In this document: piece after piece, positions 29,516-38,680 of the stretch
Numbering within the stretch: position 1 is the first letter of the stretch
Layout of the letters: each line of letters opens with the position of its first letter
Source of the DNA: Neisseria leonii
GTDB taxonomy: Bacteria; Pseudomonadota; Gammaproteobacteria; Burkholderiales; Neisseriaceae
Direction of reading: 5' to 3'
Length of the DNA stretch: 64,000 bases
Assembly (NCBI RefSeq): GCF_028776105.2
Contig: NZ_CP145606.1
Span: 124,001 to 188,000 of the forward strand
Notes under the pieces: model-generated
The model's database searches: none
What the model saw: only the letters and a program-made list of their open reading frames with translations
Told to the model about the DNA's origin: nothing
Position numbers and translations under genes: made by a program

Positions 29516-30871
29516 ATGAATATCCAATCCGGCGAAATCCTCGAAACCGTGCGTATGGTGGCCGACCAGAACTTCGACGTGCGCACGCTCACCATCGGCA
29601 TCGACCTGCACGACTGTATCCACCCCGACATCAACGTCCTCAACCGCAATATCTACGAAAAAATCACCCGGACCGGCCGGAATTTGGTAAAAACCGCCGA
29701 AGATTTGTCGGACAAATACGGTGTGCCGATTGTCAATCAGCGCATTTCGGTTACACCGGTTGCCCAAATCGCTGCGGCCACCGGAGCGGATTCGTATGTT
29801 TCGGTGGCGAAAACGCTCGACCGTGCCGCCAAGGCCATCGGCGTTTCCTTTATCGGCGGCTTTTCCACCCTGTCGCAAAAAGGTATGACGCCCTCCGGCC
29901 GTGTGCTGATCCGCTCCATACCCGAAGCCATGGCGGAAACCGACATCGTGTGCAGTTCGGTCAATATCGGCAGCACCCGCGCGGGCATCAATATGGACGC
30001 GGTCAAAATGATGGGAGAAACCATCAAGAAAACCGCCGAAATCACGCCGGAAGGTTTCGGCTGTGCCAAAATCGTGGTGTTCTGCAATGCGGTGAACGAC
30101 AATCCGTTTATGGCCGGTGCGTTTCACGGTGCGGGCGAGGGCGGCGTGATGCTCAATGTCGGCGTGTCCGGCCCCGGCGTGGTACAGGCGGCATTGGCCG
30201 GTTGTGCGGACAAAGACTTGACCGAAATGGCCGAAGTCGTCAAAAAGACCGCGTTCAAAATTACCCGCGTGGGCGAATTAATCGGCCGGGAGGCGGCCAA
30301 ACGGCTGGATATTCCGTTCGGCATACTCGATTTGTCGCTGGCACCGACACCGGCGGTGGGCGACTCGGTGGCGCGTATTCTCGAAGCGATGGGATTGAGC
30401 GTCTGCGGCACCCACGGCACCACCGCCGCGCTGGCACTGCTCAACGATGCGGTGAAGAAAGGCGGCATGATGGCTTCCGGTTCGGTGGGCGGTTTGAGCG
30501 GTGCGTTTATTCCCGTGTCGGAAGACGAGGGCATGATTGCCGCCGTCGAAGCGGGCGTGCTGACCTTGGACAAACTCGAAGCGATGACGGCCGTCTGTTC
30601 GGTCGGTCTGGATATGATTGCTGTGCCGGGCGATACGCCCGCGGCCACTCTCAGCGGCATTATTGCCGATGAAGCGGCCATCGGTATGATTAACGGCAAA
30701 ACCACCGCCGTGCGCATTATTCCGGTAACGGGCAAAGGCGTGGGCGATACGGTGGAATTCGGCGGCCTGCTGGGCCGCGCGCCGGTGATGCCGGTCAAGG
30801 CCGGTTCCTGCGAAGTATTCGTCAATCGCGGCGGCCGCATTCCCGCCCCCGTGCAATCGCTGAAAAACTGA
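29516..30871 (+). CDS. UPF0210 family protein (PFL-like fold)
   Basis: A 451-residue cytoplasmic protein of the UPF0210/DUF711 family, related in fold to pyruvate formate-lyase-like barrels. The family's function is not established. Conserved stretches are [42 protein letters not shown] and [17 protein letters not shown] saw no glycyl-radical motif near the C-terminus, so PFL activity is not expected. It is coupled to the ACT gene; a DUS lies in the 15-base gap. Confidence 0.9.
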   Translation: MNIQSGEILETVRMVADQNFDVRTLTIGIDLHDCIHPDINVLNRNIYEKITRTGRNLVKTAEDLSDKYGVPIVNQRISVTPVAQIAAATGADSYVSVAKTLDRAAKAIGVSFIGGFSTLSQKGMTPSGRVLIRSIPEAMAETDIVCSSVNIGSTRAGINMDAVKMMGETIKKTAEITPEGFGCAKIVVFCNAVNDNPFMAGAFHGAGEGGVMLNVGVSGPGVVQAALAGCADKDLTEMAEVVKKTAFKITRVGELIGREAAKRLDIPFGILDLSLAPTPAVGDSVARILEAMGLSVCGTHGTTAALALLNDAVKKGGMMASGSVGGLSGAFIPVSEDEGMIAAVEAGVLTLDKLEAMTAVCSVGLDMIAVPGDTPAATLSGIIADEAAIGMINGKTTAVRIIPVTGKGVGDTVEFGGLLGRAPVMPVKAGSCEVFVNRGGRIPAPVQSLKN

Positions 30872-30882
30872 ACCATCCCGTT

Positions 30883-30916
30883 TTCAGACGGCCTGAGTGT
30901 ACGGAGGCCGTCTGAA
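30883..30916. terminator. Inverted DUS pair between the UPF0210 gene and trpA
   Basis: TTCAGACGGCCT at 30883-30894 and AGGCCGTCTGAA at 30905-30916. Confidence 0.65.
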
Positions 30917-30936
30917 AAACCGATTTGGACACTTTT

Positions 30937-31719
30937 ATGAGCAGAATTGAAACCACTTTCGGCCGTCTGAACGGCCAAAAAGCCCTGATTACCTATATCA
31001 CTGCGGGCGATCCCGATATAGGGACCACGCTGGAACTGATGCACAGCCTGGCGGCCGGCGGTGCCGACATCATCGAATTGGGCATACCGTTTTCCGATCC
31101 GATGGCCGACGGCCCTGTTATTCAACGGGCGGCCGAGCGCGCCTTGGCCAACGGTGTGTCGCTGCGCGGTGTGCTGGACGTGGTGGCACAGTTCCGCCGC
31201 CGCAACCATGATACGCCCGTGGTGCTGATGGGCTATCTCAATCCGGTACACAAAATGGGTTATGCCGAATTTGCCCGCGCGGCCGCAGCGGCGGGGGTGG
31301 ACGGTGTGCTGACGGTGGACAATCCGGTGGAAACGGCCGAGCCGCTTTACCGCGAGCTGAAAGCCAACGGTTTGGATACTATTTTTCTGGTGGCGCCGAC
31401 CACAGACGAAGCGCGTATGGCGGCCATCTCACAATTGGCCAGCGGCTTTGTGTATTACGTTTCGCTCAAAGGCGTAACCGGATCGGCGCAACTGGATACC
31501 GATGCCGTGGCGGAAAAACTGGCCGTGCTGCGCCGCCATATTTCCATTCCTATCGGTGTGGGTTTCGGCATTGCCGATGCAGCCGGAGCCGCCCGCGTGG
31601 CCGCCGTGGCCGATGCCGTGATTGTGGGCAGCCGTATCGTCAAAGAGATTGAGGCCAACCCGGGACGCGAAGCCGAAGCGGCCGGTGCTCTGGCGGCGCA
31701 GTTGAAAGCTGCGGTTTAG
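30937..31719 (+). CDS. trpA: Tryptophan synthase alpha chain
   Basis: Cleaves indole-3-glycerol phosphate to indole and glyceraldehyde 3-phosphate; the beta chain (TrpB) is not in this window. The 260-residue TIM barrel has catalytic Glu48 in [17 protein letters not shown] with Asp nearby, and the phosphate-binding [11 protein letters not shown] and [11 protein letters not shown] motifs. The ATG at 30937 is used; a TTG four codons upstream is also possible. accD follows at 31859 with its own promoter. Confidence 0.96.
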   Translation: MSRIETTFGRLNGQKALITYITAGDPDIGTTLELMHSLAAGGADIIELGIPFSDPMADGPVIQRAAERALANGVSLRGVLDVVAQFRRRNHDTPVVLMGYLNPVHKMGYAEFARAAAAAGVDGVLTVDNPVETAEPLYRELKANGLDTIFLVAPTTDEARMAAISQLASGFVYYVSLKGVTGSAQLDTDAVAEKLAVLRRHISIPIGVGFGIADAAGAARVAAVADAVIVGSRIVKEIEANPGREAEAAGALAAQLKAAV

Positions 31720-31759
31720 AATATTTACTTGATTATTCAAGGCGCGTTGTGCAAAAACA

Positions 31760-31788
31760 TTGACTGTTTCCGGGCCGCTGGCTATATT
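31760..31788 (+). promoter_or_regulatory. accD promoter
   Basis: TTGACT at 31760-31765, 17 bp, TATATT at 31783-31788: the best -35/-10 pair seen in the window. A one-mismatch DUS (AGGCCGCCTGAA, 31827-31838) and the AAGGAG ribosome site follow. Confidence 0.72.
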
Positions 31789-31858
31789 GCCTGCAATTTG
31801 CGCCGCCTTTTGCGCGGCCGGCAGCGAGGCCGCCTGAAACCGTTAAGGAGCGAGAATC

Positions 31859-32728
31859 ATGAGTTGGCTGGATAAAATCCTTCCCCCGAAAATCAAACGT
31901 GCGGACAAAAATGCTTCCGTTGTTCCCGAAGGTCTGTGGCACAAATGCCCGTCCTGTGCCGCAACGGTGTACAGCACCGAACTGCTGAAAAACGACAAAG
32001 TCTGCACCAAGTGCGGCCACCACAATGCCATGACCGCCCGCGAGCGGATTAACCTGCTGCTGGACGAGGGCGGCCGCGAAGAAATCGGTGCCGCCGTCAA
32101 ACCCGTCGATATGCTGAAATTCAAAGACAGCAAAAAATATCCCGACCGTCTGAGTGCCGCACGGAAAACCACCGGTGAAGACGATGCGCTGGTGGTGATG
32201 AAGGGCACGATAAACGGCCTGCCTGCCGTTGTGGCGGCTTTTGAATTCCAATTTATCGGCGGATCGATGGGTTCGGTGGTGGGAGAGCGTTTCGTGCAGG
32301 GCGTGCGCCGTGCCGCCGCCGACGGCTGCTCGTTTATCTGCGTGGCCGCCTCGGGCGGCGCGCGGATGCAGGAGGGGCTGAACTCGCTGATGCAGATGAC
32401 GAAAACCAGTGCTTCGCTGCATCTGCTGAGCGAAAAAGGGCTGCCGTTTATTTCTGTGCTGACCGATCCGACCATGGGCGGCGTATCGGCCAGCTTTGCG
32501 TTTTTGGGCGATATCGTGGTGGCCGAACCCAATGCGCTGATCGGGTTTGCCGGCCCGCGCGTGATTGAGCAGACCGTGCGCGAAACCCTGCCCGAAGGTT
32601 TCCAGCGTGCCGAGTTTCTGCTGAAAAAAGGTGCCGTTGATCAGATTATCGACCGCCGCGAAATGAAGCAGCGTCTGGCCGGGCTGATTACCCTGCTGCG
32701 CCGCGAACCGGCTTTGACACCGCTTTAA
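31859..32728 (+). CDS. accD: Acetyl-CoA carboxylase carboxyltransferase subunit beta
   Basis: Forms malonyl-CoA with AccA, the committed step of fatty-acid synthesis. The 289-residue product has an N-terminal four-Cys zinc finger (CPSC...CTKC, about 28-50). The crotonase-like domain has [28 protein letters not shown] and [17 protein letters not shown] precedes the ATG. The DUS hairpin after the stop acts as terminator. Confidence 0.97.
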   Translation: MSWLDKILPPKIKRADKNASVVPEGLWHKCPSCAATVYSTELLKNDKVCTKCGHHNAMTARERINLLLDEGGREEIGAAVKPVDMLKFKDSKKYPDRLSAARKTTGEDDALVVMKGTINGLPAVVAAFEFQFIGGSMGSVVGERFVQGVRRAAADGCSFICVAASGGARMQEGLNSLMQMTKTSASLHLLSEKGLPFISVLTDPTMGGVSASFAFLGDIVVAEPNALIGFAGPRVIEQTVRETLPEGFQRAEFLLKKGAVDQIIDRREMKQRLAGLITLLRREPALTPL

Positions 32729-32746
32729 GGGACTGTTTGCCGGCAG

Positions 32747-32785
32747 AGGCCGTCTGAAAACGGGAGACCGTTGTTCAGACGGCCT
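32747..32785 (+). terminator. Inverted DUS pair, accD terminator
   Basis: AGGCCGTCTGAA at 32747-32758 and TTCAGACGGCCT at 32774-32785, followed by TTTTGT. The rest of the gap up to 32995 holds one more DUS (32908) and no gene. Confidence 0.8.
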
Positions 32786-32995
32786 TTTGTCTGCCGACCG
32801 TGCCGGCTTCATCGCAGCGGCATCGGAGGCCCCGTCGGTACAGAATCGGGGAAACCGGCCGATATTGGCGGCGTGTGCAGAGGTTTACGGAAGCCCGCTG
32901 TATCCGTTTTCAGACGGCCTTGGTCCGGCAGTACGGGAAAAGCGGGGCGGCTTGGTGTATCATAGCGGGTTTGATGATGAGACGGGAGCAGTACG

Positions 32996-34213
32996 ATGGC
33001 GGCGCAGACGGCGTTGGGCGATAAGAAAATGGCGGTTTTGCTGGCAACGATTGTGGCGGTGATGCCGTTGTCGATTGATGCCTATCTGCCTGCGATTCCC
33101 GCTTTGGCTGTGGATTTGGCGGCCGATGTGCACCGGATTGAGAAAAGCCTGAGTACGTTTATGTTCGGCGTGGCGTTGGGACAGTTGTGCGGCGGTTCGA
33201 TTTCCGATGTGAAAGGACGGAAAACCGTTGCTCTGGCCGGTTTGGCGGTTTATGTGGCCGCTTCGCTGGCTTTGGCGTTGTTGCAGACGGTGGAGCAGCT
33301 GCTGGTGCTGCGCCTGGTGCAGGCGGTGGGCGGCGGCATGGCGGCGGTGATGGCCGGTGCGGTGGTACGCGATTTCTATCGGGGAAGGCAGGCCGCGCAG
33401 ATGTTTGCTTTAATCGGCATTATTATGATGGCCGCACCGCTGGCCGCGCCGATGCTCGGTTCGCTGTTGCAGACGCTGGGCGGCTGGCGGCTGATTTTTG
33501 CGTTTCTGGTGGCTTATGCGGCGGCGGTGTTCTGGCTGGTCTGGCGTTTTCTGCCTGCCAGCGGCGGGACGGGCGGCCGTTTGGACCGCCGCTTTATCGG
33601 CGGTGTGCTGGCGCGCTATTACCGTGTTGTGCGCACTAAGCCGGCATTGGGTTTTCTGTTTTTTCAGGCGTTCAGTTTCGGTTCGATGTTTGTGTTTCTG
33701 ACCGAATCGCCGTTTGTCTATATGACGCTGTACGGCCTGTCGCCGCACGCTTATGCCTGGGTGTTCGGCTGCAATATTCTGACGATGGCGGCGTTTAACC
33801 GCATCACGGCGTGGCGGCTCAAACGCGGCAGCAATGCCGAGGATATTTTGAAATGGGGGATTGCCGTGCAGTTGGCGGCCAATTTGGCCATGGCGGCGGC
33901 TGTGGTGGCGGGAAACGGTATGCCGCCTTTGGTGCTGCTGGTGGTGTGCGCCATGGTTTCGGTGGGGACGCAGGGGCTGATTGTTGCCAATACCCAAGCC
34001 TGTTTTATGGGTTATTTCCGCGCCATAGGCGGCAGTGCCAATGCCCTGCTGACGGCGTTTACTTCGCTCACCGGCGCGCTGACCGGCTGGCTGGCCACGG
34101 TGCTGCACAACGGGACGGCGTATGTGATGCCGCTGATGATGCTGGCTTCCACCCTGACGGGCTTGCTGCTGCTGTGGGCATTTTCCCGCCGCGTGTGGAT
34201 GAAGGCCGTCTGA
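32996..34213 (+). CDS. MFS drug efflux transporter, Bcr/CflA family
   Basis: A 405-residue inner-membrane proton antiporter with 12 hydrophobic segments. The early motif MPLSIDAYLPAIPAL and motif A GxxSDVKGRKTVALAG (about 62-78) identify the Bcr/CflA group, which exports bicyclomycin, chloramphenicol or sulfonamides. The real substrate is unknown. The final codons and the TGA stop come from a DUS (KAV-stop), which is the left arm of the terminator. Confidence 0.9.
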   Translation: MAAQTALGDKKMAVLLATIVAVMPLSIDAYLPAIPALAVDLAADVHRIEKSLSTFMFGVALGQLCGGSISDVKGRKTVALAGLAVYVAASLALALLQTVEQLLVLRLVQAVGGGMAAVMAGAVVRDFYRGRQAAQMFALIGIIMMAAPLAAPMLGSLLQTLGGWRLIFAFLVAYAAAVFWLVWRFLPASGGTGGRLDRRFIGGVLARYYRVVRTKPALGFLFFQAFSFGSMFVFLTESPFVYMTLYGLSPHAYAWVFGCNILTMAAFNRITAWRLKRGSNAEDILKWGIAVQLAANLAMAAAVVAGNGMPPLVLLVVCAMVSVGTQGLIVANTQACFMGYFRAIGGSANALLTAFTSLTGALTGWLATVLHNGTAYVMPLMMLASTLTGLLLLWAFSRRVWMKAV

Positions 34214-34242
34214 AAACGGCGCCCGGCCGGTTCAGACGGCCT
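34203..34242 (+). terminator. DUS pair overlapping the efflux gene stop
   Basis: AGGCCGTCTGAA at 34203-34214 contains the TGA stop; TTCAGACGGCCT at 34231-34242 is the other arm. Confidence 0.75.
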
Positions 34243-34312
34243 GATTGGGCTCGGTACCGACAGATATAGGTATAGGACGGAAAAAAGCGGCGCAATGGAT
34301 GCCGGATATGGG

Positions 34313-34339
34313 AAACCGCAGTCTGCGACAGGCTGCGGT
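34313..34339 (-). terminator. Probable nuc terminator
   Basis: AACCGCAG...CTGCGGTT, an 8-bp stem, beyond the stop of nuc on the minus strand. The T run is weak. Confidence 0.45.
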
Positions 34340-34347
34340 TCGGCGTT

Positions 34348-34923
34348 TCAGGGACGGCTGTTTCCGCGTTCGGCTTTACGGTACAGCCACGGTGCCTGCG
34401 GGCTGCGGTTCTGCCACAGGCCGCTGCGGTTTCGGCGGGCTTCGTTTTGGGCGGCCGAGTAGGCGGCGAAATCGCGGCGGCTTTGTCCGCGTTTGGCGAT
34501 GGAGGCATAGTGCCAGGCGTTGCCTTCGCGTATGGCGGCCAGATTGATGTCTTTGCCGTCCAGTCGGACGCGGGCGATGTCGCGCCGGTATTGGTCTTGG
34601 CCGAAAGTTTCGATTTCGACTGCACGGCGCAGCAGACGGCCGCGCAGGGCATCGCGTGCGGCCGTACCGTGCGCCTGTTGCAGTTCGGGCGCGTCGATAT
34701 AGGCCAGACGGATACGGCGGCTGCGGCCGTTTTCGTCGCGTACGCGCAACGTATCGCCGTCGTGTACCGATTCGACGGTGGCAGAGTAGACCCCGGGGCG
34801 GCTTTCGCCGCCGAGCAGCCGGCCGACGGTTTCGATCCAGACGGCCGTTTCGCGGCTTTGGGCAGGCAGGACGGCCAAAACGGCAGCCGCAGCCGTGCCC
34901 AGCAGAAAGATTTTGATGTTCAT
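34348..34923 (-). CDS. nuc: Secreted thermonuclease (staphylococcal nuclease-like)
   Basis: A 191-residue nuclease with a signal peptide (NIKIFLLGTAAAAVLAVLPAQS). The SNase domain has VHDGDTLRV (metal-binding Asp), RIRLAYIDAPE and the later Glu/Arg pair in DQYRRDIARVRL. The gonococcal homologue Nuc is exported and degrades extracellular DNA, including neutrophil traps and biofilm DNA. The ATG at 34923 starts right at the signal peptide. It follows the UbiJ-like gene by 40 bases. Confidence 0.88.
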   Translation of the reverse strand: MNIKIFLLGTAAAAVLAVLPAQSRETAVWIETVGRLLGGESRPGVYSATVESVHDGDTLRVRDENGRSRRIRLAYIDAPELQQAHGTAARDALRGRLLRRAVEIETFGQDQYRRDIARVRLDGKDINLAAIREGNAWHYASIAKRGQSRRDFAAYSAAQNEARRNRSGLWQNRSPQAPWLYRKAERGNSRP

Positions 34924-34963
34924 GGTCGCGGGTATCGGAGCAGGCCGCAGCAGCGGCGCGGAT

Positions 34964-35530
34964 TCAGGATTCCAAACGGTCGAGGCGGGCATTCAGGCGG
35001 GCGATGTCGTCGCGCAGACGGTCCACTTCGGCCGCCCAGCGGTCAAATTCGGCACGGGTAATCACGGGAGATTCGGGTTCGCGGGCGAAATCGGCACCCT
35101 GTTCCAGCAGGCTGAGGCCGATTTTTTTCAGGGCTTGTGCGGCTTGTCCGGCATGTTGGCCGATATGTTCTGCGGCCGTGCCGCCGAAGAGGCGGTTCAA
35201 ATCGTCTCGGGCATGGTAGCGCAGGCTGCCCATGTGTTGCAGCAGGGCAAAGCCCAGCGCGGTGTCGCCGCGTATGGAGAAGTCGCCTACGCCGGGCGTT
35301 TGGCCGGCAAGCATTTTCTGCCACATGCCGTTGTGGAAAGTCAGTTCGGTATCGGCTTCTCTGTCGGACGGTTGGAGGTAACCGTCTGCATCAAAGCGGC
35401 CGTGTATGCGGAAACCGGCGGCCAGAATACGCACGCCGATGCCGTTGTAACCGGCCAGCGCGGCGCGTGTTTCGGGGTTCTGTCGGATAATGTGGTTAAT
35501 CAGGGTGAGGGCCAACATAGCGGTTTTCAT
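34964..35530 (-). CDS. SCP2-domain protein, UbiJ-like
   Basis: A 188-residue cytoplasmic protein with an SCP2 sterol/lipid-carrier-like domain (about 15-110) and a C-terminal coiled coil (about 155-188, EFDRWAAEVDRLRDDIARL). That architecture matches UbiJ, the lipid-binding scaffold of the aerobic ubiquinone synthesis complex, but sequence identity by memory is low. The start at 35530 is the family-like one; an upstream extension would run through DUS and repeat DNA. No other ubi gene is adjacent. Confidence 0.6.
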   Translation of the reverse strand: MKTAMLALTLINHIIRQNPETRAALAGYNGIGVRILAAGFRIHGRFDADGYLQPSDREADTELTFHNGMWQKMLAGQTPGVGDFSIRGDTALGFALLQHMGSLRYHARDDLNRLFGGTAAEHIGQHAGQAAQALKKIGLSLLEQGADFAREPESPVITRAEFDRWAAEVDRLRDDIARLNARLDRLES

Positions 35531-35556
35531 ATTAAGGCCGTCTGAAAACGAGCGAA

Positions 35557-35637
35557 GCGGGTTTCTGCGAAGCAAAAAAACCATAAAACGGGTTTTGCGG
35601 AGCAAAAACCGCAGGGCGGGTTTGCGGAGCTAAAACC
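35557..35637. repeat. Three short imperfect repeats
   Basis: The unit CGGGTTTTGCGGAGCAAAAACC occurs at about 35588-35610, with diverged copies at 35557-35582 and 35616-35637. Each copy is a small hairpin (GGTTTTGC/GCAAAACC). They fill the gap between two minus-strand genes. Confidence 0.6.
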
Positions 35638-35665
35638 GGTCAAGCGGGTTTCAGACGGAATCGGG

Positions 35666-36442
35666 TTAATCGGTGTGCAGCAAGGCGGCAAATTCACGGT
35701 ATCGGGTGCCGATTCGCCTGCCGCGGCCGCCCGGATAAAATTCGGGTTCAGGCAGGCCGAGTTTGGCAGCTTCGGCACGGTAAAACGTGCGTTTGTCGCG
35801 CAGCGGTGTTTCGACCAGATTGCGTACGCGGCGGCCGCAAGGTTCGGACAGGGCGGCTGTAATGGCACGAACGGCGCGGTCTTGGTGCAGCATACAGGCC
35901 GCTTCGTCGCCGTTGATGGCGGTTTGGCGGCGCAAAAGGGCGGTCAGCGGGTGGCGGGCGGCGGAATAGAGGCCGCCCAGGCGCAAAATGTCGATGTGCG
36001 GCACGGCGGCGTTCAGCAGCGCGTTTTCGGCGGCAGCGGTTTGCTGTGCCGATTCACTTTCGGGCATCAGGGGGCTGTCTTCGTCGCAGTCGCGTGCCGC
36101 CGAACCGTAGACGCCGATGCTGCTGCCGTAAACCAGATGGTGTACGCCTGCGGCATCGGCCGCATCGGCCACGCGCCGCATCAAACCCGCATAGTCGGTA
36201 ACCGACGAGGGCGGCAGCAGGCACACCCAGGTGGTGCAGTCGTGCCAGCCGGCCAGCACGGCATCAAGGGCGGCGGCATCGTTCAAATCGGCGGCCGTCA
36301 GGCAGACGGGCAGGTTGATGTCGTCCGAAGTCAGGCGGCGTTTGACGGCTTTGATGTTGCAGCCGCTTTCGTAGAGTTTTTCGCCGAGTGCCCGGCCGAG
36401 ATAGCCAAATCCGAGTATGGCGGTGCGTTCGGGAAGGGACAT
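35666..36442 (-). CDS. NAD(P)-dependent epimerase/dehydratase-type SDR protein
   Basis: A 258-residue Rossmann protein beginning PERTAILGFGYLGRALGEKL, with the GxGxxG dinucleotide motif at about 10-15. The rest resembles extended SDR/NAD-dependent epimerases (VYGSSIGVYG, the Y of the catalytic region). The substrate is unknown. GAGGAA precedes the ATG at 36442. It lies 35 bases after pheA on the same strand and may be cotranscribed. Confidence 0.82.
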   Translation of the reverse strand: MSLPERTAILGFGYLGRALGEKLYESGCNIKAVKRRLTSDDINLPVCLTAADLNDAAALDAVLAGWHDCTTWVCLLPPSSVTDYAGLMRRVADAADAAGVHHLVYGSSIGVYGSAARDCDEDSPLMPESESAQQTAAAENALLNAAVPHIDILRLGGLYSAARHPLTALLRRQTAINGDEAACMLHQDRAVRAITAALSEPCGRRVRNLVETPLRDKRTFYRAEAAKLGLPEPEFYPGGRGRRIGTRYREFAALLHTD

Positions 36443-36477
36443 GGGTTCTGTTCCTCGGTGGCGGCAGGCCGTCTGAA

Positions 36478-37554
36478 TCAGAGAACGGCCTGCGGATAGG
36501 AGCCGATGACTTTGACAAAGACATTGCGTGCGGCAAATTGTGCCAGCACATCGCGAATGGCGGTTTCGTCCCGATGGCCTTCGATGTCGATAAAAAACAC
36601 GTATTCCCACAGCCCTGTCCGGCTGGGGCGGCTCTCGAATTTGCTCATCTGGATACCGGCTTGGCCGAAGGGCATAATCAGATCGCCCGCCGCGCCGGCA
36701 CGGTTGGGCGTGGAGAAAACCAGCGAGGTTTTGTCGCAGCCGGTGGGCGTGGTGCTTTGGTGGCCGAGTACCAGAAAACGGGTGGTATTGTTCGGTTCGT
36801 CTTCGATATTGCGGGCGACGGGGTTCAGGCCGTAGATTTCGGCGGCGGTAATGCCCGCCACGGCCAGCGCGCTGTTGTCGGCAGCAGCCAGCCGTGCCGC
36901 TTCGCCGTTGCTGGATACGGGGATGCGTTCGACCGAGTCGGGCAGGTGTTTGTTGAGCCAGTCGCGGCATTGTGCCAATGCCTGTGCGTGGGCATAAACG
37001 GTGCGCACACCGTCCAAGCCCGCACTTTGGCGCAGCAGTTGGTGGTGGATGCGCAGGACGACTTCGCCGCAGGCTTGCAGCGGCGAGGAAACCAGCAGAT
37101 CCAGTGTGCGGCCGACCGAGCCTTCGGTGGAGTTTTCTACCGGCACCACGGCATAATCGGCCTGCCGTGATTCCACCAGTCTCAGACAGTCGTCCACCGT
37201 GGCGCAGGCAACCGTATCGGCGGCGTGGCCGAAGTGTTTGACGGCGGCCTGCTGGGTGAAGGTGCCGGCCGGGCCGAGATAGGCGATGGTCAGCGGGCGT
37301 TCGACGGCCAGACATTCGCTCATGATTTCGCGGAACAGGCGTGCGGCCTGTTCGTCGGACAGGGGGCCCCGGTTGAGCGATTTAATCCGGCGCAAAACCT
37401 GTGCTTCGCGTTCGGGACGGTACACCACGCCCGTACCTTTCAATTCGCCGATGGCGCGGGCATGGCCGGCACGGCGGTTGAACAGTTCGAGAATGCGCGC
37501 GTCGATTTCGTCGATGGCATTGCGGTGCGGCAGTAAGGGATCGTCGGCAGACAT
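36478..37554 (-). CDS. pheA: Chorismate mutase / prephenate dehydratase (P-protein)
   Basis: Bifunctional phenylalanine enzyme of 358 residues. The AroQ-type chorismate mutase domain is at 1-90 (RNAIDEIDARILELFNRR), the dehydratase at about 90-275 (AYLGPAGTFTQQAA, VPVENSTEGSVG, and NNTTRFLVLG containing the catalytic TRF). A C-terminal ACT domain (about 280-358) has ESRPSR, the Phe-feedback site. It is monocistronic or followed by the SDR gene. Confidence 0.97.
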   Translation of the reverse strand: MSADDPLLPHRNAIDEIDARILELFNRRAGHARAIGELKGTGVVYRPEREAQVLRRIKSLNRGPLSDEQAARLFREIMSECLAVERPLTIAYLGPAGTFTQQAAVKHFGHAADTVACATVDDCLRLVESRQADYAVVPVENSTEGSVGRTLDLLVSSPLQACGEVVLRIHHQLLRQSAGLDGVRTVYAHAQALAQCRDWLNKHLPDSVERIPVSSNGEAARLAAADNSALAVAGITAAEIYGLNPVARNIEDEPNNTTRFLVLGHQSTTPTGCDKTSLVFSTPNRAGAAGDLIMPFGQAGIQMSKFESRPSRTGLWEYVFFIDIEGHRDETAIRDVLAQFAARNVFVKVIGSYPQAVL

Positions 37555-37591
37555 GGTGTTTCCTGTGTGGCGCGTTGCGCTTATCGGTAAC

Positions 37592-37632
37592 AGGCCGTCT
37601 GAAAACGGGTGCGGGGCGTTTTCAGACGGCCT
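37592..37632 (-). terminator. Inverted DUS pair after speB
   Basis: AGGCCGTCTGAA at 37592-37603 and TTCAGACGGCCT at 37621-37632, six bases past the speB stop. Confidence 0.75.
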
Positions 37633-37638
37633 GTCGGG

Positions 37639-38607
37639 TTACAGTTTGCCTGCCACTTTTTTGTTGCGCAGCAGACACAGCATATCGGCAGCCACATGGG
37701 CGGCGGCGATGGCGGTGATTTCGGCGTTGTCGTAGGCGGGGGAAACTTCCACCACATCCATGCCGACGATGTTCAAATCGCCCAGCGCGCGGATAATGCC
37801 CAATGCGGTATGCGAGTTGAGGCCGCCGGGGACGGGGGTACCGGTGCCGGGGGCAAAGGCGGGGTCGAGGCAGTCGATGTCGAAGGTGATGTACACGGGG
37901 CGGTCGCCGATGATATCGTAAATGCGTTTGACGGTGGCTTCGACACCGTTTTCGTTCACCCACGGGGCAAACAGCATATTCATGCCCATAAAGTCGCTGT
38001 TCCAAGTGCGGATGCCGACTTGGGCGGAGGTTTTCGGGTCAATCAGGCCGTCTTTAATGGCCTTGTAGAACATGGTGCCGTGATTGAGCGATTCGGGCGC
38101 GTCGTCCGGCCAAGTATCGCAGTGGGCATCGAAATGCAGCAGGCTTAACGGCCGGCCGTATTTTTCGGCATGTGCCTGCAACAGCGGGTAGGTAATGAAG
38201 TGGTCGCCGCCGAATGTGAGCATTTTCGCAGCGGAGTTTTGGATAATGTCCAATGCGTGCTGCTTGACGGTTTCGCGTATCGTCCACGGCTGGTGTGCGT
38301 CAAACCAGCAGTCGCCGTAATCGATAACGGCCAAATCGTCGAACGGGTCGAAACCCCACGGGAACAGATTCAGCTCGGCCAACTGCACGCTGGCGGCGCG
38401 GATGGCGGCAGGACCCAAACGTGCGCCGGGGCGGAAAGTGGTAGCCAAATCGAGCGGCACGCCCGACACGGCCACATCCACACCGGCCAAATCGCGTGTG
38501 TAGCGGCGGCGCATAAAGGATAATGCACCCGCATAGGTGTTTTCGATGGTGGAGCCTTGGAGGGATTCGCGGCGGAATGCGCCGTCGCCGTAGATTTTTT
38601 CATTCAT
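37639..38607 (-). CDS. speB: Agmatinase
   Basis: Ureohydrolase that converts agmatine to putrescine and urea. The 322-residue product has all binuclear manganese motifs: GGDHF, LLHFDAHCDTW and TFDIDCLDPAFAPGTGTP. The ATG at 38607 gives MNEKIYGDGAF; the open upstream extension crosses a DUS and is rejected. No arginine decarboxylase gene is in the window to supply agmatine. Confidence 0.94.
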   Translation of the reverse strand: MNEKIYGDGAFRRESLQGSTIENTYAGALSFMRRRYTRDLAGVDVAVSGVPLDLATTFRPGARLGPAAIRAASVQLAELNLFPWGFDPFDDLAVIDYGDCWFDAHQPWTIRETVKQHALDIIQNSAAKMLTFGGDHFITYPLLQAHAEKYGRPLSLLHFDAHCDTWPDDAPESLNHGTMFYKAIKDGLIDPKTSAQVGIRTWNSDFMGMNMLFAPWVNENGVEATVKRIYDIIGDRPVYITFDIDCLDPAFAPGTGTPVPGGLNSHTALGIIRALGDLNIVGMDVVEVSPAYDNAEITAIAAAHVAADMLCLLRNKKVAGKL

Positions 38608-38680
38608 GTGGAGGGTTCCTGTCGGTTTTAGGCCGTCTGAAAAGGGCTGGCCGCCTGCCGTATCGGGCGGCTTTATGCGC

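Noticed and set aside
36443..37315. Upstream extension of the SDR protein by 290 codons
   Set aside because: It is the antisense-independent shadow frame of pheA on the same strand; SDR homology begins at the ATG at 36442.
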